Positions 1 through 7,169 of a DNA stretch of 36,920 nucleotides are shown here, piece by piece. The DNA is from Streptococcus suis YS161. Its GTDB lineage: Bacteria > Bacillota > Bacilli > Lactobacillales > Streptococcaceae. The position numbers and the translations under genes were made by a program. Below the pieces are notes generated by a model that was given only the letters and a program-made list of their open reading frames with translations, did not search any database and was not told the origin of the DNA. The first letter of the stretch is position 1. Each line of letters starts with the position of its first letter. Where the stretch lies: the NCBI RefSeq assembly GCF_002760245.1, contig NZ_ASCA01000011.1, positions 1 to 36,920 of the forward strand. Reading direction: 5' to 3'.

Positions 1-72
1 TCTTTAGACGTCGCTGGAGAGAAACGGCTTATAGCCGGTGTACAAGCCACCCGTTTTCACGGGTGGTTATGA
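1..72 (+). mobile_element. Probable right end of an IS200/IS605-family (TnpB) element, partial
   Basis: Two consecutive compact hairpins are seen: CGGCT/AGCCG around 24-36, and a perfect 8-bp stem CCACCCGT (47-54) / ACGGGTGG (59-66) with a TTTC loop. Their order, and the linker GTGTACAAG between them, resemble the 3' part of IS200/IS605 tnpB elements, where the right-end hairpin is also the 3' end of the omega (guide) RNA. tnpB itself would lie to the left of the window; frames 1 and 3 stay open until about 70. The assignment rests on hairpin pattern and wording only; no transposase is visible. An alternative is a simple transcription terminator, but there is no T-run after the stem. Confidence 0.4.
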
Positions 73-391
73 CTGGATAATAATGTATTTAAAGCTGAAA
101 TAATATCATGTCGTTTCTCAGAGGGCAATTGTTCTATTTGTTTAAGGACATTATCAACTTCTTTGTCTTGTTTTGGAAATTCAAAGTTAAAAAATGTTTT
201 TTCATCTATCTCTAAAGCATTAATGATTTTACTTAGGGTTTGAATCTGAAAATTATATTTACCATTTTCAATATTGTGAACATGTTTCGAACCAAGTTCT
301 GCGAGTTCAGAAAGTTTTTCCTGACTTAACCTTTTTTGAAGTAGTACCGTATTCTTTTAGCAATAAATGTTTGTAGTTTGTCTTGTTCCAT
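57..391 (-). pseudogene. Xre-family helix-turn-helix regulator, frameshifted
   Basis: Read on the minus strand from ATG at 389-391, the frame gives MEQDKLQTFIAKRIRYYFKK and then stops at once. Shifting by one base at the A-run (T-run 332-337 on the plus strand) continues as RLSQEKLSELAELGS, then an HNIENG segment, then a ~55-residue tail ending SSHNHP. Together these form a typical Xre/Cro helix-turn-helix of ~111 residues; the span of 335 bases is one short of a multiple of three. The second frame has no start codon of its own before an in-frame stop. The last residues are encoded inside the hairpin of the adjacent IS-like end, so the native C-terminus may have been altered by insertion. A homopolymer sequencing error or phase variation are alternatives to true decay. 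Confidence 0.75.
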
Positions 392-528
392 ATTTTACAC
401 CTTTTCTTACTATTGTAAAGAGAAAAGGAACAAATAATAAGTAGGCTATATCGCACCTTAAACATTATAAAAGTGTTGAATGTTACACTAAAAAATGTTA
501 GAATAGTATAACAAACAAGCTAAAATAC

Positions 529-583
529 TTGACAAATCGCTTGATATACTACATATATCAAGGTTTGACTTTACAGTCAAACC
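529..583 (+). promoter_or_regulatory. Promoter and double-palindrome leader of the surface-protein gene
   Basis: A TTGACA -35 box (529-534) is followed by a perfect 9-bp inverted repeat CTTGATATA (540-548) / TATATCAAG (554-562), whose right arm falls where a -10 with 17-bp spacing would sit (552-557). A 9-bp hairpin GGTTTGACT (562-570) / AGTCAAACC (575-583) follows directly. The same layout precedes the MurM-like gene at 23,513. The first palindrome overlaps the core promoter and could bind a repressor; the second would lie in the early 5'UTR. No T-run follows, so it is not an obvious terminator. Confidence 0.6.
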
Positions 584-611
584 AATCCTAACAGCAACTC
601 AGGAGAAAACT

Positions 612-3600
612 ATGAACAAAAAAACAGTTAAAACTCTAGCAACAGGTGCGGCTATCACTCTTGCAACCGTTGGTGCGTCTACCGTATCAGCAGACACACA
701 ATATGGTATTGTTTTAAACCGTGTGACTGGTGAGTGGCAAACTGTTAACCACGCTACAGGCGAAATTGTAAAATCTGAACCAAATGGTACATACTCTACA
801 TATGACGAAGCAAACGCAGGTTTATCCTCATGGTTAGAAACTCAAGCATCAACTGTTGAAACACCAGTTGCAACTGAAACTACAGCTGTCGAAGCATCTA
901 AAACATCAGCTGATGTTAAACCAGCTCTTGATGCTCAACAAGCTGTTGTTGATGCTACTGCTCAAGATGCAACTAACGCTCAATCTGATGCAGATGCAGC
1001 TAACCAAGACGTTACCACTGCTCAAGCAGACGTTGATACTGCAACCCAAGCAGTCAAAGACGCTGAAGCTAATGCAGTAAACGCAACACCAGAAAACATC
1101 GCGGCAACCCAAGCTGATCAAGCAGCTAACCTTGCTGACCAAACAGCAAATGCAACTGAAACAGATGAAGTCAACGCTGAAATCGCATCACAAACTCAAA
1201 CTGTTGCTGATGCTAAAACAGCTGTCAACACTGCACAAGCTGAAAAAGACCAAGCAGATGCTAACGTAATTGCTAAAGAAGCTGACGTAAAAGCTGCTGA
1301 AGCCGCCCTTTCTGGTACTGGTCTTGCTGAAGCTCAAGCAACCCTTGACCAAGCAACTAAAGATGTCGCTACAGCAACTACTACTGTTGATACTGCAACG
1401 AAGGCTGTCGACACTGCAAAGAAAGCAGACGCAGAACGTGATGCTAAAATCAAAGATGCTCAAACTGACGTTGCAGTAAAAACTGACGCTGTTGATACAG
1501 CAAAAGCAAAATTGACTGCGGCACAAGATGCAGCTAAACGAACAAGTGATACAGTAACCAAAGCTACTGATGCTGTTGCAGTTGCTAAAAAAGCTCTTGA
1601 AAGTGTTGGGAAACCACAAAACATTTATGAAGCTATCAATGCTGAAATTGCAGATAAGACCGGAGCGATTTATTTCAAAGATAAAACTGCTGATCTTACT
1701 GCAAAAATGGCAGAATTTAAACGATTGATTGATGCAAATCAAGATCAAGAAGCACAAGACTATGCTGAAAAAAATCTACTCGGGGCAATGTTGAAAGCCT
1801 ATATTGATGCGCCTTCTCAAGAATTTGTCAAGGCTCTAGTTGGTGAGACTGCCTTCAATAAAACATATACGCTTCAAAATGGCAAATTAGTTCTCTCTAA
1901 AGAAGACTACACAGCTCTAAACATTGCTTTTGCATCACAATTAAATGCTTTTCGAAAAATTAGTGGTTTTGAACCAATTAACAAAGTAACCGAATACTCG
2001 GTTGAACAAGGGCTGAAAGCTATTGATGCTTGGAACGAATTTGCGAATAGACCAGAAAATGCTGATTTGTATGGGTCTGAACTACGGCATAGAGGATTTG
2101 GTGAAGTAGAAAAAGTTACAAGTGCATATAATGAAAACATTTATCCAACGGGTGGATTTAGAAAATCCAGTATGACCTTCACAGAATTAAATACACTTTT
2201 TGCTTATAACATGTTGGGATTTGCTTTTTCAGATGCTCATGCTAACTGGGGGCATTACTATAATCTGCTACAGGGGTCAAACATCATGATGGGCTTGTAT
2301 CAAAACAATGTCGGTGGTGCCTACTTTACCCATGGATTCAGTGATAAAGAAAGCAATGACGATATTGTTATCTACAGCCAGACTACAGCAGCAGCTGTTC
2401 AAGCACACAAGGAAGAGCTTGAAAAAGCGAAGGCTGATATTGAAGCCTATAAAACTCTACTTAAAAATGATTTGACCTATATTAAGTTGATGCAAGATGC
2501 CGCTAATTTTGACAGTCAGCTTCGGATTAAATATAAGCAAACAGGTTCTGTTACTGACGAAGAATACGCTCAACGTGATGCACTAGCGCAAAAAGTTACA
2601 GACTATGAAAAAGAACATAATATCGTTGTTCCTGAAGTAGATAGCAATATTATTCATTCTTCCCGCGTTATTCCATCAGGTTATGGAACGTATACAGTTG
2701 TTGAAACAGATGATAGTGGAAATCTACGTCTGGCTAAAAACTATTATGGAAACTACATAATTGATGTGCTTGTTGATCAGCATTATCAAAGTGACTTGGA
2801 CTATGTTCAAAATAAATTGAATAAAGCACAAGCATTGCATGATACTATAAAAGATAAGTTAGTTGTACAAAGTGACTTAGCTACACTCCAAGCGAACCTC
2901 ACTCAAGCTCAAGCTAATCTCACAGCCGCCCAGACTGCGTCAGACAGTGCTAAAGCTGAATTGACTAAAGCAAGCTCAGATTACGCTAAGGCTCTTGAAT
3001 TGAAGACTCAAGCAGAGAAAACTCTTGCTGATGCTACTGCAACACCGCTTCAAACTCAAGTTGCTGAAAACAACTGGCGCCTTGCAACCACTGCACTTCA
3101 AAACGCTGAAGCTCGCAAAGTTGATGCACAAAAAGCAGTTGACAACTTCTCAGCTGATTTGGCAACTAAGAAAGCAGCTCTTGATACAGCTAAAGCTGAC
3201 TTGGCTACGGCACAAGCTACTGCTACTGCAAAAGCAACTGTTCTTGAAACAGCTAAAGCTGAACTTGCTAAACAACAAGGCACACTTGATAGCTTGAACA
3301 AAGACAAAGCAGCACTTCTTGCAGAAAAAGACCGCTTGGTCGAAGAAGCAAAAGCACTTGCTGAAGAACTTGATGGTTATTTGAACGCACCAACACGCCT
3401 TGCTGAAGCTCAAGCAACCCTCACAGAAAAACAAACTGCTCTTGCAGACGCACAAGCTAAAGCTGAAACTGCACAAGAAAAACTTGAAACTGTTACTGCT
3501 AAACTTGCTGAAGAACAAGCTAAACTAGCTGAACTTCAAGCAGAATACGACAAACTCAAAGACCTTGAAGACAAAGCAAAAGACAATGTGATTGCAACAC

Positions 3601-3911
3601 TTCCAGACGGAACAATCATTGCAGTACCAAAAGATGCACCAACTGCTGCTGAAAAACCAGCTGTTGATGTTGATGCGGTCAAAGACGCTATTACTAAAGG
3701 TCAAGATGTAACAGTTGTTGACGGTAAGGTTGTGGTGGCGAACCCACAAGCAGGTGTCACCGTCACACCACAAGGTATTACTTACTCACGTGCAGAACGT
3801 GCGAAAGCATTACCTCAGACAGGAGAACAAGAAAGTATTCTAGGCTTGGTAGGTCTTGCCATGATGTCAACGCTTGGCTTGGCAGGAGCAAGAAGAAAGC
3901 GTAGGGGTTAA
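612..3911 (+). CDS. LPXTG-anchored coiled-coil surface protein with SEC10/PgrA-like domain
   Basis: This is a cell-wall protein of 1,099 residues. A signal peptide (residues 1 to ~27, ending VSA before DTQ) is followed by an Ala/Asp/Thr/Lys-rich coiled coil (~100-335). Next is a globular middle (~337-770) containing HANWGHYYNLL and other stretches typical of the SEC10/PgrA surface-exclusion family, some members of which contain a CAP-like fold. A second coiled coil (~770-990) and a wall-spanning segment follow, then the sorting signal LPQTGE at 1067 with a hydrophobic stretch and a basic tail. Start ATG 612 has AGGAG at 601-605. PgrA/Sec10 proteins of conjugative plasmids limit entry by identical plasmids and act as adhesins; which applies here is unknown, since no conjugation genes are in view. 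It is followed after 3 bases by the 3,915 gene, so the two are probably one transcript. Confidence 0.85.
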   Translation: MNKKTVKTLATGAAITLATVGASTVSADTQYGIVLNRVTGEWQTVNHATGEIVKSEPNGTYSTYDEANAGLSSWLETQASTVETPVATETTAVEASKTSADVKPALDAQQAVVDATAQDATNAQSDADAANQDVTTAQADVDTATQAVKDAEANAVNATPENIAATQADQAANLADQTANATETDEVNAEIASQTQTVADAKTAVNTAQAEKDQADANVIAKEADVKAAEAALSGTGLAEAQATLDQATKDVATATTTVDTATKAVDTAKKADAERDAKIKDAQTDVAVKTDAVDTAKAKLTAAQDAAKRTSDTVTKATDAVAVAKKALESVGKPQNIYEAINAEIADKTGAIYFKDKTADLTAKMAEFKRLIDANQDQEAQDYAEKNLLGAMLKAYIDAPSQEFVKALVGETAFNKTYTLQNGKLVLSKEDYTALNIAFASQLNAFRKISGFEPINKVTEYSVEQGLKAIDAWNEFANRPENADLYGSELRHRGFGEVEKVTSAYNENIYPTGGFRKSSMTFTELNTLFAYNMLGFAFSDAHANWGHYYNLLQGSNIMMGLYQNNVGGAYFTHGFSDKESNDDIVIYSQTTAAAVQAHKEELEKAKADIEAYKTLLKNDLTYIKLMQDAANFDSQLRIKYKQTGSVTDEEYAQRDALAQKVTDYEKEHNIVVPEVDSNIIHSSRVIPSGYGTYTVVETDDSGNLRLAKNYYGNYIIDVLVDQHYQSDLDYVQNKLNKAQALHDTIKDKLVVQSDLATLQANLTQAQANLTAAQTASDSAKAELTKASSDYAKALELKTQAEKTLADATATPLQTQVAENNWRLATTALQNAEARKVDAQKAVDNFSADLATKKAALDTAKADLATAQATATAKATVLETAKAELAKQQGTLDSLNKDKAALLAEKDRLVEEAKALAEELDGYLNAPTRLAEAQATLTEKQTALADAQAKAETAQEKLETVTAKLAEEQAKLAELQAEYDKLKDLEDKAKDNVIATLPDGTIIAVPKDAPTAAEKPAVDVDAVKDAITKGQDVTVVDGKVVVANPQAGVTVTPQGITYSRAERAKALPQTGEQESILGLVGLAMMSTLGLAGARRKRRG

Positions 3912-3914
3912 ACA

Positions 3915-4238
3915 ATGAAAATTATAAAGACAATTTTCAAAACCTACTGGAACATTTCAATGTTCATTGTCCGTTTAGTAGCACCGCTTTTTAACTATAT
4001 TGAAAGAGAATTGTTTAAAACATTAGGAACGATGGGACCAAGCGGATCAGTACCTGTTGATAAAGATCTATTTAACGGAGCTGCTGCGGAGCGGGAAGAA
4101 GCACGACGAAAGATGCTTGATACAAAGCGACAAGCTCAGATAGCAGAGGAACGTGCAAGACAAACACGACACCATCAAGACCAAATGCGAGCAGCACAAG
4201 CAAGAGCTGATGCTGATAGAGCTAGAAGGCAATACTAA
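3915..4238 (+). CDS. Small unknown protein with amphipathic N-terminus and basic helical tail
   Basis: I do not recognise this 107-residue protein. Its N-terminus (~1-38) is aromatic and moderately hydrophobic (IFKTYWNISMFIVRLVAPLF), which could be one membrane-associated helix. Residues ~60-107 are very rich in Arg, Glu, Ala and Gln and should form a long charged helix. It begins 3 bases after the stop of the LPXTG protein and ends just before a terminator, so the two genes form a unit. This suggests a cytoplasmic-membrane partner of the surface protein, but that is only inference from position. Confidence 0.65.
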   Translation: MKIIKTIFKTYWNISMFIVRLVAPLFNYIERELFKTLGTMGPSGSVPVDKDLFNGAAAEREEARRKMLDTKRQAQIAEERARQTRHHQDQMRAAQARADADRARRQY

Positions 4239-4242
4239 ATAA

Positions 4243-4278
4243 AAAATCTTCTTACTTAGATAGTAGGAAGATTTTTTT
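4243..4278 (+). terminator. Terminator of the surface-protein operon
   Basis: An 11-bp stem AATCTTCTTAC / GTAGGAAGATT with one G-T pair and a 7-base loop is followed by a run of T. It lies right after the 107-residue gene. Confidence 0.8.
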
Positions 4279-4281
4279 GGC

Positions 4282-4330
4282 TTCCCAAAACTTATTGAAA
4301 AGACTACGCTATTTCAACAAGTTTTGGGAA
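4282..4330. repeat. Long near-perfect inverted repeat
   Basis: Arms 4282-4300 and 4312-4330 are complementary at 18 of 19 positions (TTCCCAAAACTT, one mismatch, TTGAAA), with an 11-base loop. It sits between the surface-operon terminator and the toxin -10 box. A related motif, ACTTATTGAAAAG, recurs near 4780. It could be a tiny palindromic element or an operator; no gene is inside. Confidence 0.65.
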
Positions 4331-4337
4331 TGAAATG

Positions 4338-4346
4338 TGTTATAAT
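4338..4346 (+). promoter_or_regulatory. Extended -10 promoter of the toxin mRNA
   Basis: TGTTATAAT is an extended -10 (TG at 4338, TATAAT at 4341-4346). No good -35 hexamer is seen 17 bases upstream, which is common with extended -10 promoters. Transcription would start near 4353. Confidence 0.6.
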
Positions 4347-4398
4347 AGATGAGTAGAAAAGTGAAGACGGTGGCTCTGAATTCTCTGAAAGTGAGGTG

Positions 4399-4440
4399 AT
4401 GCCTATGGGCAATTCATCAAAATCTGACGGAAAGGAGTAG
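4399..4440 (+). CDS. Short leader peptide upstream of the toxin
   Basis: ATG 4399 (or ATG 4405) gives MPMGNSSKSDGKE and a stop at 4438-4440. GTGAGGTGA just upstream can serve as ribosome binding site, fitting ATG 4405 best. The end of this ORF carries the AAAGGAG (4431-4437) that would serve the toxin start at 4447, so translation of this peptide could open or block the toxin site. It is short, and the call rests on its layout. Confidence 0.4.
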   Translation: MPMGNSSKSDGKE

Positions 4441-4446
4441 CATCTT

Positions 4447-4554
4447 TTGACAGCTTTTGAAGTTGTGCAAACTATTCTAGGCTTTGGTAGTTTTACTATT
4501 GCATTGATTGGCTTGTGTTATAAAATCTTCAAAGATAATGACAAAAAGAAATAA
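4447..4554 (+). CDS. Type I toxin, holin-like small membrane peptide
   Basis: A TTG start at 4447, nine bases after a good AAAGGAG, opens a 35-residue frame: Leu/Met-TAFEVVQTILGFGSF, TIALIGLCYKIF, KDNDKKK. One hydrophobic membrane helix with a Lys-rich C-terminal tail is the layout of the putative holin-like toxin family and of TxpA/BsrG-type type I toxins, which damage the membrane when overproduced. Support comes from the surroundings: an antisense transcription unit overlaps its 3' end, and the two ends of the mRNA can pair over 13 bases (AAGACGGTGGCTC at 4364-4376 with 4601-4613), as in type I toxin mRNAs kept untranslated by folding. Family membership is from memory of such peptides, not a search. 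Confidence 0.7.
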   Translation: MTAFEVVQTILGFGSFTIALIGLCYKIFKDNDKKK

Positions 4555-4662
4555 CCGTCAAACTTTGGACAGTAACGGTTATTTCTAAATAATCTAAACT
4601 GAGCCACCGTCTTTTTAACGGTTCTACATTTGGGGCTGGATTGCCGTCCAGCTCCTTTTTCT
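4542..4662 (-). ncRNA. Candidate antisense antitoxin RNA
   Basis: On the minus strand a -10 TATAAT (complement of 4669-4674) and a -35 TTGCAT (4691-4696, 16-base spacer) would start an RNA near 4662 reading leftward. It would end at a strong terminator: an 11-bp stem formed by 4548-4558 and 4575-4585, followed on this strand by five T (4543-4547). The ~120-nt RNA is complementary to the 3' part of the toxin mRNA, including the toxin stop region. This is the RatA/SR4-like geometry of convergent type I systems. Confidence 0.65.
4632..4660 (+). terminator. Terminator of the toxin mRNA
   Basis: Stem GGGGCTGGA (4632-4640) / TCCAGCTCC (4647-4655) has one G-T pair and is followed by TTTTT. It would end the toxin transcript inside the antisense start region. 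Confidence 0.75.
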
Positions 4663-4674
4663 ATATCCATTATA

Positions 4675-4705
4675 ACAGATTACTTGTAAAATGCAAATAA
4701 TCTGT
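4675..4705. promoter_or_regulatory. Inverted repeat spanning the antitoxin promoter
   Basis: ACAGATTA (4675-4682) and TAATCTGT (4698-4705) are perfect inverted arms flanking the spacer and -35 region of the antisense promoter. A DNA-binding regulator is possible, but none is evident. The remaining bases to 4856, between this repeat and galR, show no gene. Confidence 0.4.
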
Positions 4706-4856
4706 TCATGTTGGCTATGAGCATGTGCTATGCAAATTTTAGTACAAGTTTTACAAGAAGTTTAACATCTTTAATACTTATTGAAAAGCCGTACTCGGTA
4801 TCAAACCACTTGTATAAAATTCAATATAAGTAACGGAATGATGGAAGATTTCCTTA

Positions 4857-5855
4857 TCAATAAGAACTCTCGCGTATTACCAGCTGGGTACCTAGTTTAA
4901 TCTTACGGGGATGGTGGGGCTGCGGACTAGCAATCACACGGTCTAGCAGCTGCATGGCTTCTTGCCCCATTTCTTCGGTGAAGACGCTGATAGAAGACAA
5001 GGCAGGATAGACCTGACGGGTGATGGCTGTATCGTTAAAGGTGATGAGTTGGACTCTATCTGGCACTGCGATTTGACGCTCTTGTAAAGCACGCAGAGCG
5101 CCGACAGCCAGGGTATCATTAGCCATGAAGAAAGCTGACGGTAGTTGGTCGCCTAAGTCCTCAATTGCCTGGCTCATCAGCTCATAGCCTGATTGGGTGG
5201 AGAATTTTCCTTGGTAGATATAGCTTTCTTGGAGCATACCCAAGGTGTTTAGGTAATTACGAAAGGCAGTCAGGCGGGGATCTGTTGGCAGTTGGTGTCC
5301 GTCTGTGGTTTCTTCCTGTCCGACTAGGAGTCCAATATCAGTCAGACCTTGTGCACGGAAGTGGTCGATAACAGTCTGAACAGAGTGTTCAAAGTCAGTT
5401 GTGATGCAGGAAAATCCCTCTGTCAGCGTATCAGAATCCACAAAAATCAGCTTGGGGGATAGGCTGGCCAGCTCTGCTATTTGCCCAGAAGAAAATTTGC
5501 CAACCGCGATGATGCCATCCAATCCTTGAAGGAGGGGATTGGTCAGGTCGTTGAAGGAGCGGACGATTTGGTAGCCGAGAAGGCTGGCGGTCTGCTCGAT
5601 GCTGGCACGGATGGAATAGTAGTAGAGGTCAGCCAGCTCTTCGCTTTCAGTGTACCATTGGACAATGCCGATGGTGCCTTTTTGTTGGGGAGCTTGTTTT
5701 TTGAGGTGTTTGGTGTAGCCCAGGTCCTGTGCCAAGTTGAAAATGCGGTCGCGGGTTTCTTGGCTGACGGATAAAGTTAGGTCTCCCTTGAGAACGCGGG
5801 AAACGGTGGCAGATGATAATTGAGCCTTTTCAGCGATGTCTTTAATGGTAACCAT
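4857..5855 (-). CDS. galR: Galactose operon repressor, LacI/GalR family
   Basis: This is a 332-residue LacI-family transcription factor. The N-terminal helix-turn-helix and hinge helix are clear (IKDIAEKAQLSSATVSRVLKG at 3-23), followed by a periplasmic-binding-protein-like sensor domain from about residue 60 to the end. ATG 5855 has AGGAG-like bases upstream. It is divergent from galK-galT with a shared 130-bp control region, and its deduced -35 overlaps a repeated TTAGTAAA motif, so autoregulation is likely. By analogy to streptococcal GalR it should control galactose use through the Leloir pathway; the inducer is not deducible from sequence. Confidence 0.9.
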   Translation of the reverse strand: MVTIKDIAEKAQLSSATVSRVLKGDLTLSVSQETRDRIFNLAQDLGYTKHLKKQAPQQKGTIGIVQWYTESEELADLYYYSIRASIEQTASLLGYQIVRSFNDLTNPLLQGLDGIIAVGKFSSGQIAELASLSPKLIFVDSDTLTEGFSCITTDFEHSVQTVIDHFRAQGLTDIGLLVGQEETTDGHQLPTDPRLTAFRNYLNTLGMLQESYIYQGKFSTQSGYELMSQAIEDLGDQLPSAFFMANDTLAVGALRALQERQIAVPDRVQLITFNDTAITRQVYPALSSISVFTEEMGQEAMQLLDRVIASPQPHHPRKIKLGTQLVIRESSY

Positions 5856-5880
5856 GATATTCTCCTATCTATTTGTATCT

Positions 5881-5970
5881 AGTATAGCACAAATGCTAAA
5901 ATTAGTAAATTTTTAGTAAAAATATTGACTTTTATATTGTTAAGTTGTACAATAAAAGAAAACGATTACA
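5881..5970. promoter_or_regulatory. Divergent galR/galK control region with cre site
   Basis: galK promoter: TTGACT (5925-5930), 17-bp spacer, TACAAT (5948-5953). galR promoter on the minus strand: TTTACT (complement of 5904-5909), 17-bp spacer, TATACT (complement of 5881-5886). The octamer TTAGTAAA occurs at 5902 and 5913, 11 bases apart, on the same helix face, and is the best candidate for the GalR operator. A CcpA-type cre, TGTAATCGTTTTCT read on the minus strand (5957-5970), overlaps the galK start and fits the consensus at 13 of 14 positions. Confidence 0.7.
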
Positions 5971-5987
5971 ATATCAAGGAGGTTCCT

Positions 5988-7160
5988 ATGAACACAGAAC
6001 AACTCAAGCAAGCCTTTCTCGATGTGTTTGGTCAAGAGGCGGATGCGACTTTCTTCTCACCTGGTCGGATTAACCTGATTGGTGAGCATACAGACTACAA
6101 CGGTGGTCATGTTTTTCCTGCGGCTATTACCTTGGGGACCTACGGTGCTGCTCGCAAACGTGACGACCAGCTTCTACGTTTTTATTCCGCAAACTTTGAA
6201 GAACTTGGAATTATCGAAGTGGATTTGAACAATCTGGTCTTTGATAAGGCGGACAACTGGACCAACTATGCCAAAGGTGTTCTTAAGTTCTTGCAAGAGG
6301 CAGGTCACACTATTGATACAGGTATGGAAGTCTTTGTTTACGGTAACATTCCAAATGGTTCAGGCTTGTCATCATCAGCTTCTCTGGAGCTCTTGATTGG
6401 CATTATCGCAGAAGAGTTGTACGGACTTGAATTGACGCGTCTTGATTTGGTGAAAATTGGGAAACAAACGGAAAATCACTTTATCGGTGTTAATTCTGGT
6501 ATCATGGATCAGTTTGCTATCGGTATGGGAGCAGACCAGCGTGCCATTTATCTGGATACCAATAGCTTGGAGTATGAATTAGTGCCCCTGGATTTGGGTG
6601 ACCATGTGATTGTCATCATGAACACCAACAAACGCCGTGAATTGGCAGATTCTAAGTACAATGAGCGTCGTGCGGAATGTGAAAAAGCAGTGGAAGAATT
6701 GAATGCAGTCTTGAATATTCAAACTCTGGGAGAATTGGATGAATGGACCTTTGATCAATATAGTTATTTGATTAAGGATGAGAACCGTATCAAGCGTGCC
6801 CGCCATGCTGTCTTAGAAAATCAACGGACATTGCAGGCGCGTAAGGCCTTGGAAGAAGGAGATTTGGCAACCTTTGGTCGTTTGGTCAATGCTTCTCATG
6901 TTTCCTTGGAGCATGATTATGAAGTGACAGGTTTGGAATTGGATACCTTGGCTCACACAGCTTGGGAGCAAGAAGGGGTTCTCGGAGCTCGGATGACAGG
7001 AGCTGGTTTCGGTGGCTGTGGTATTGCCATTGTTCATAAGGATAAGGTGGAAGCCTTCAAAGAAAATGTCGGCAAGACCTATACTGAAGTGGTTGGCTAT
7101 GAACCAAGCTTTTATGTAGCGGAGATTGCTGGAGGCTCTCGCGTCTTATCTCGAAAATAG
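5988..7160 (+). CDS. galK: Galactokinase
   Basis: GalK phosphorylates galactose to galactose 1-phosphate with ATP, the first Leloir step, in the cytoplasm. The protein has 390 residues, the normal length. It shows the galactokinase signature [15 protein letters not shown] (26-40), the GHMP ATP-binding [11 protein letters not shown] (from 122), and the C-terminal GHMP motif [10 protein letters not shown] (~335-345). The start at ATG 5988 is preferred over an upstream ATG-like extension (5925) because AAGGAGG (5976-5982) lies 5 bases before it and the extension runs through the promoter. galT follows after 9 bases. Confidence 0.97.
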   Translation: MNTEQLKQAFLDVFGQEADATFFSPGRINLIGEHTDYNGGHVFPAAITLGTYGAARKRDDQLLRFYSANFEELGIIEVDLNNLVFDKADNWTNYAKGVLKFLQEAGHTIDTGMEVFVYGNIPNGSGLSSSASLELLIGIIAEELYGLELTRLDLVKIGKQTENHFIGVNSGIMDQFAIGMGADQRAIYLDTNSLEYELVPLDLGDHVIVIMNTNKRRELADSKYNERRAECEKAVEELNAVLNIQTLGELDEWTFDQYSYLIKDENRIKRARHAVLENQRTLQARKALEEGDLATFGRLVNASHVSLEHDYEVTGLELDTLAHTAWEQEGVLGARMTGAGFGGCGIAIVHKDKVEAFKENVGKTYTEVVGYEPSFYVAEIAGGSRVLSRK

Positions 7161-7169
7161 ATTGGAGAA

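Noticed and set aside
473..501. TGTTAC and TGTTAG repeats resembling a WalR/VicR box
   Set aside because: Spacing between the hexamers is 9 rather than the expected 5 bases.
529..583. T-box or riboswitch ahead of the surface-protein gene
   Set aside because: Too short, with no T-box sequence and no terminator/antiterminator pair.
842..1600. Tandem DNA repeats in the surface-protein gene
   Set aside because: The repetition is of coiled-coil amino-acid composition; no fixed repeat unit in the DNA is visible.
1188..1757. 189-codon minus-strand frame within the surface-protein gene
   Set aside because: It is the complement of Ala/Asp/Lys-rich coiled-coil codons, giving Cys/Ser/Phe-rich nonsense.
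4281..4856. Fst/par-type toxin for the small peptide
   Set aside because: Sequence and antisense layout fit the holin-like/TxpA type better; the Fst hydrophobic signature and direct repeats are not seen.
5925..5987. Extended N-terminus for galK
   Set aside because: It would be translated through the promoter and cre; the strong AAGGAGG belongs to ATG 5988.
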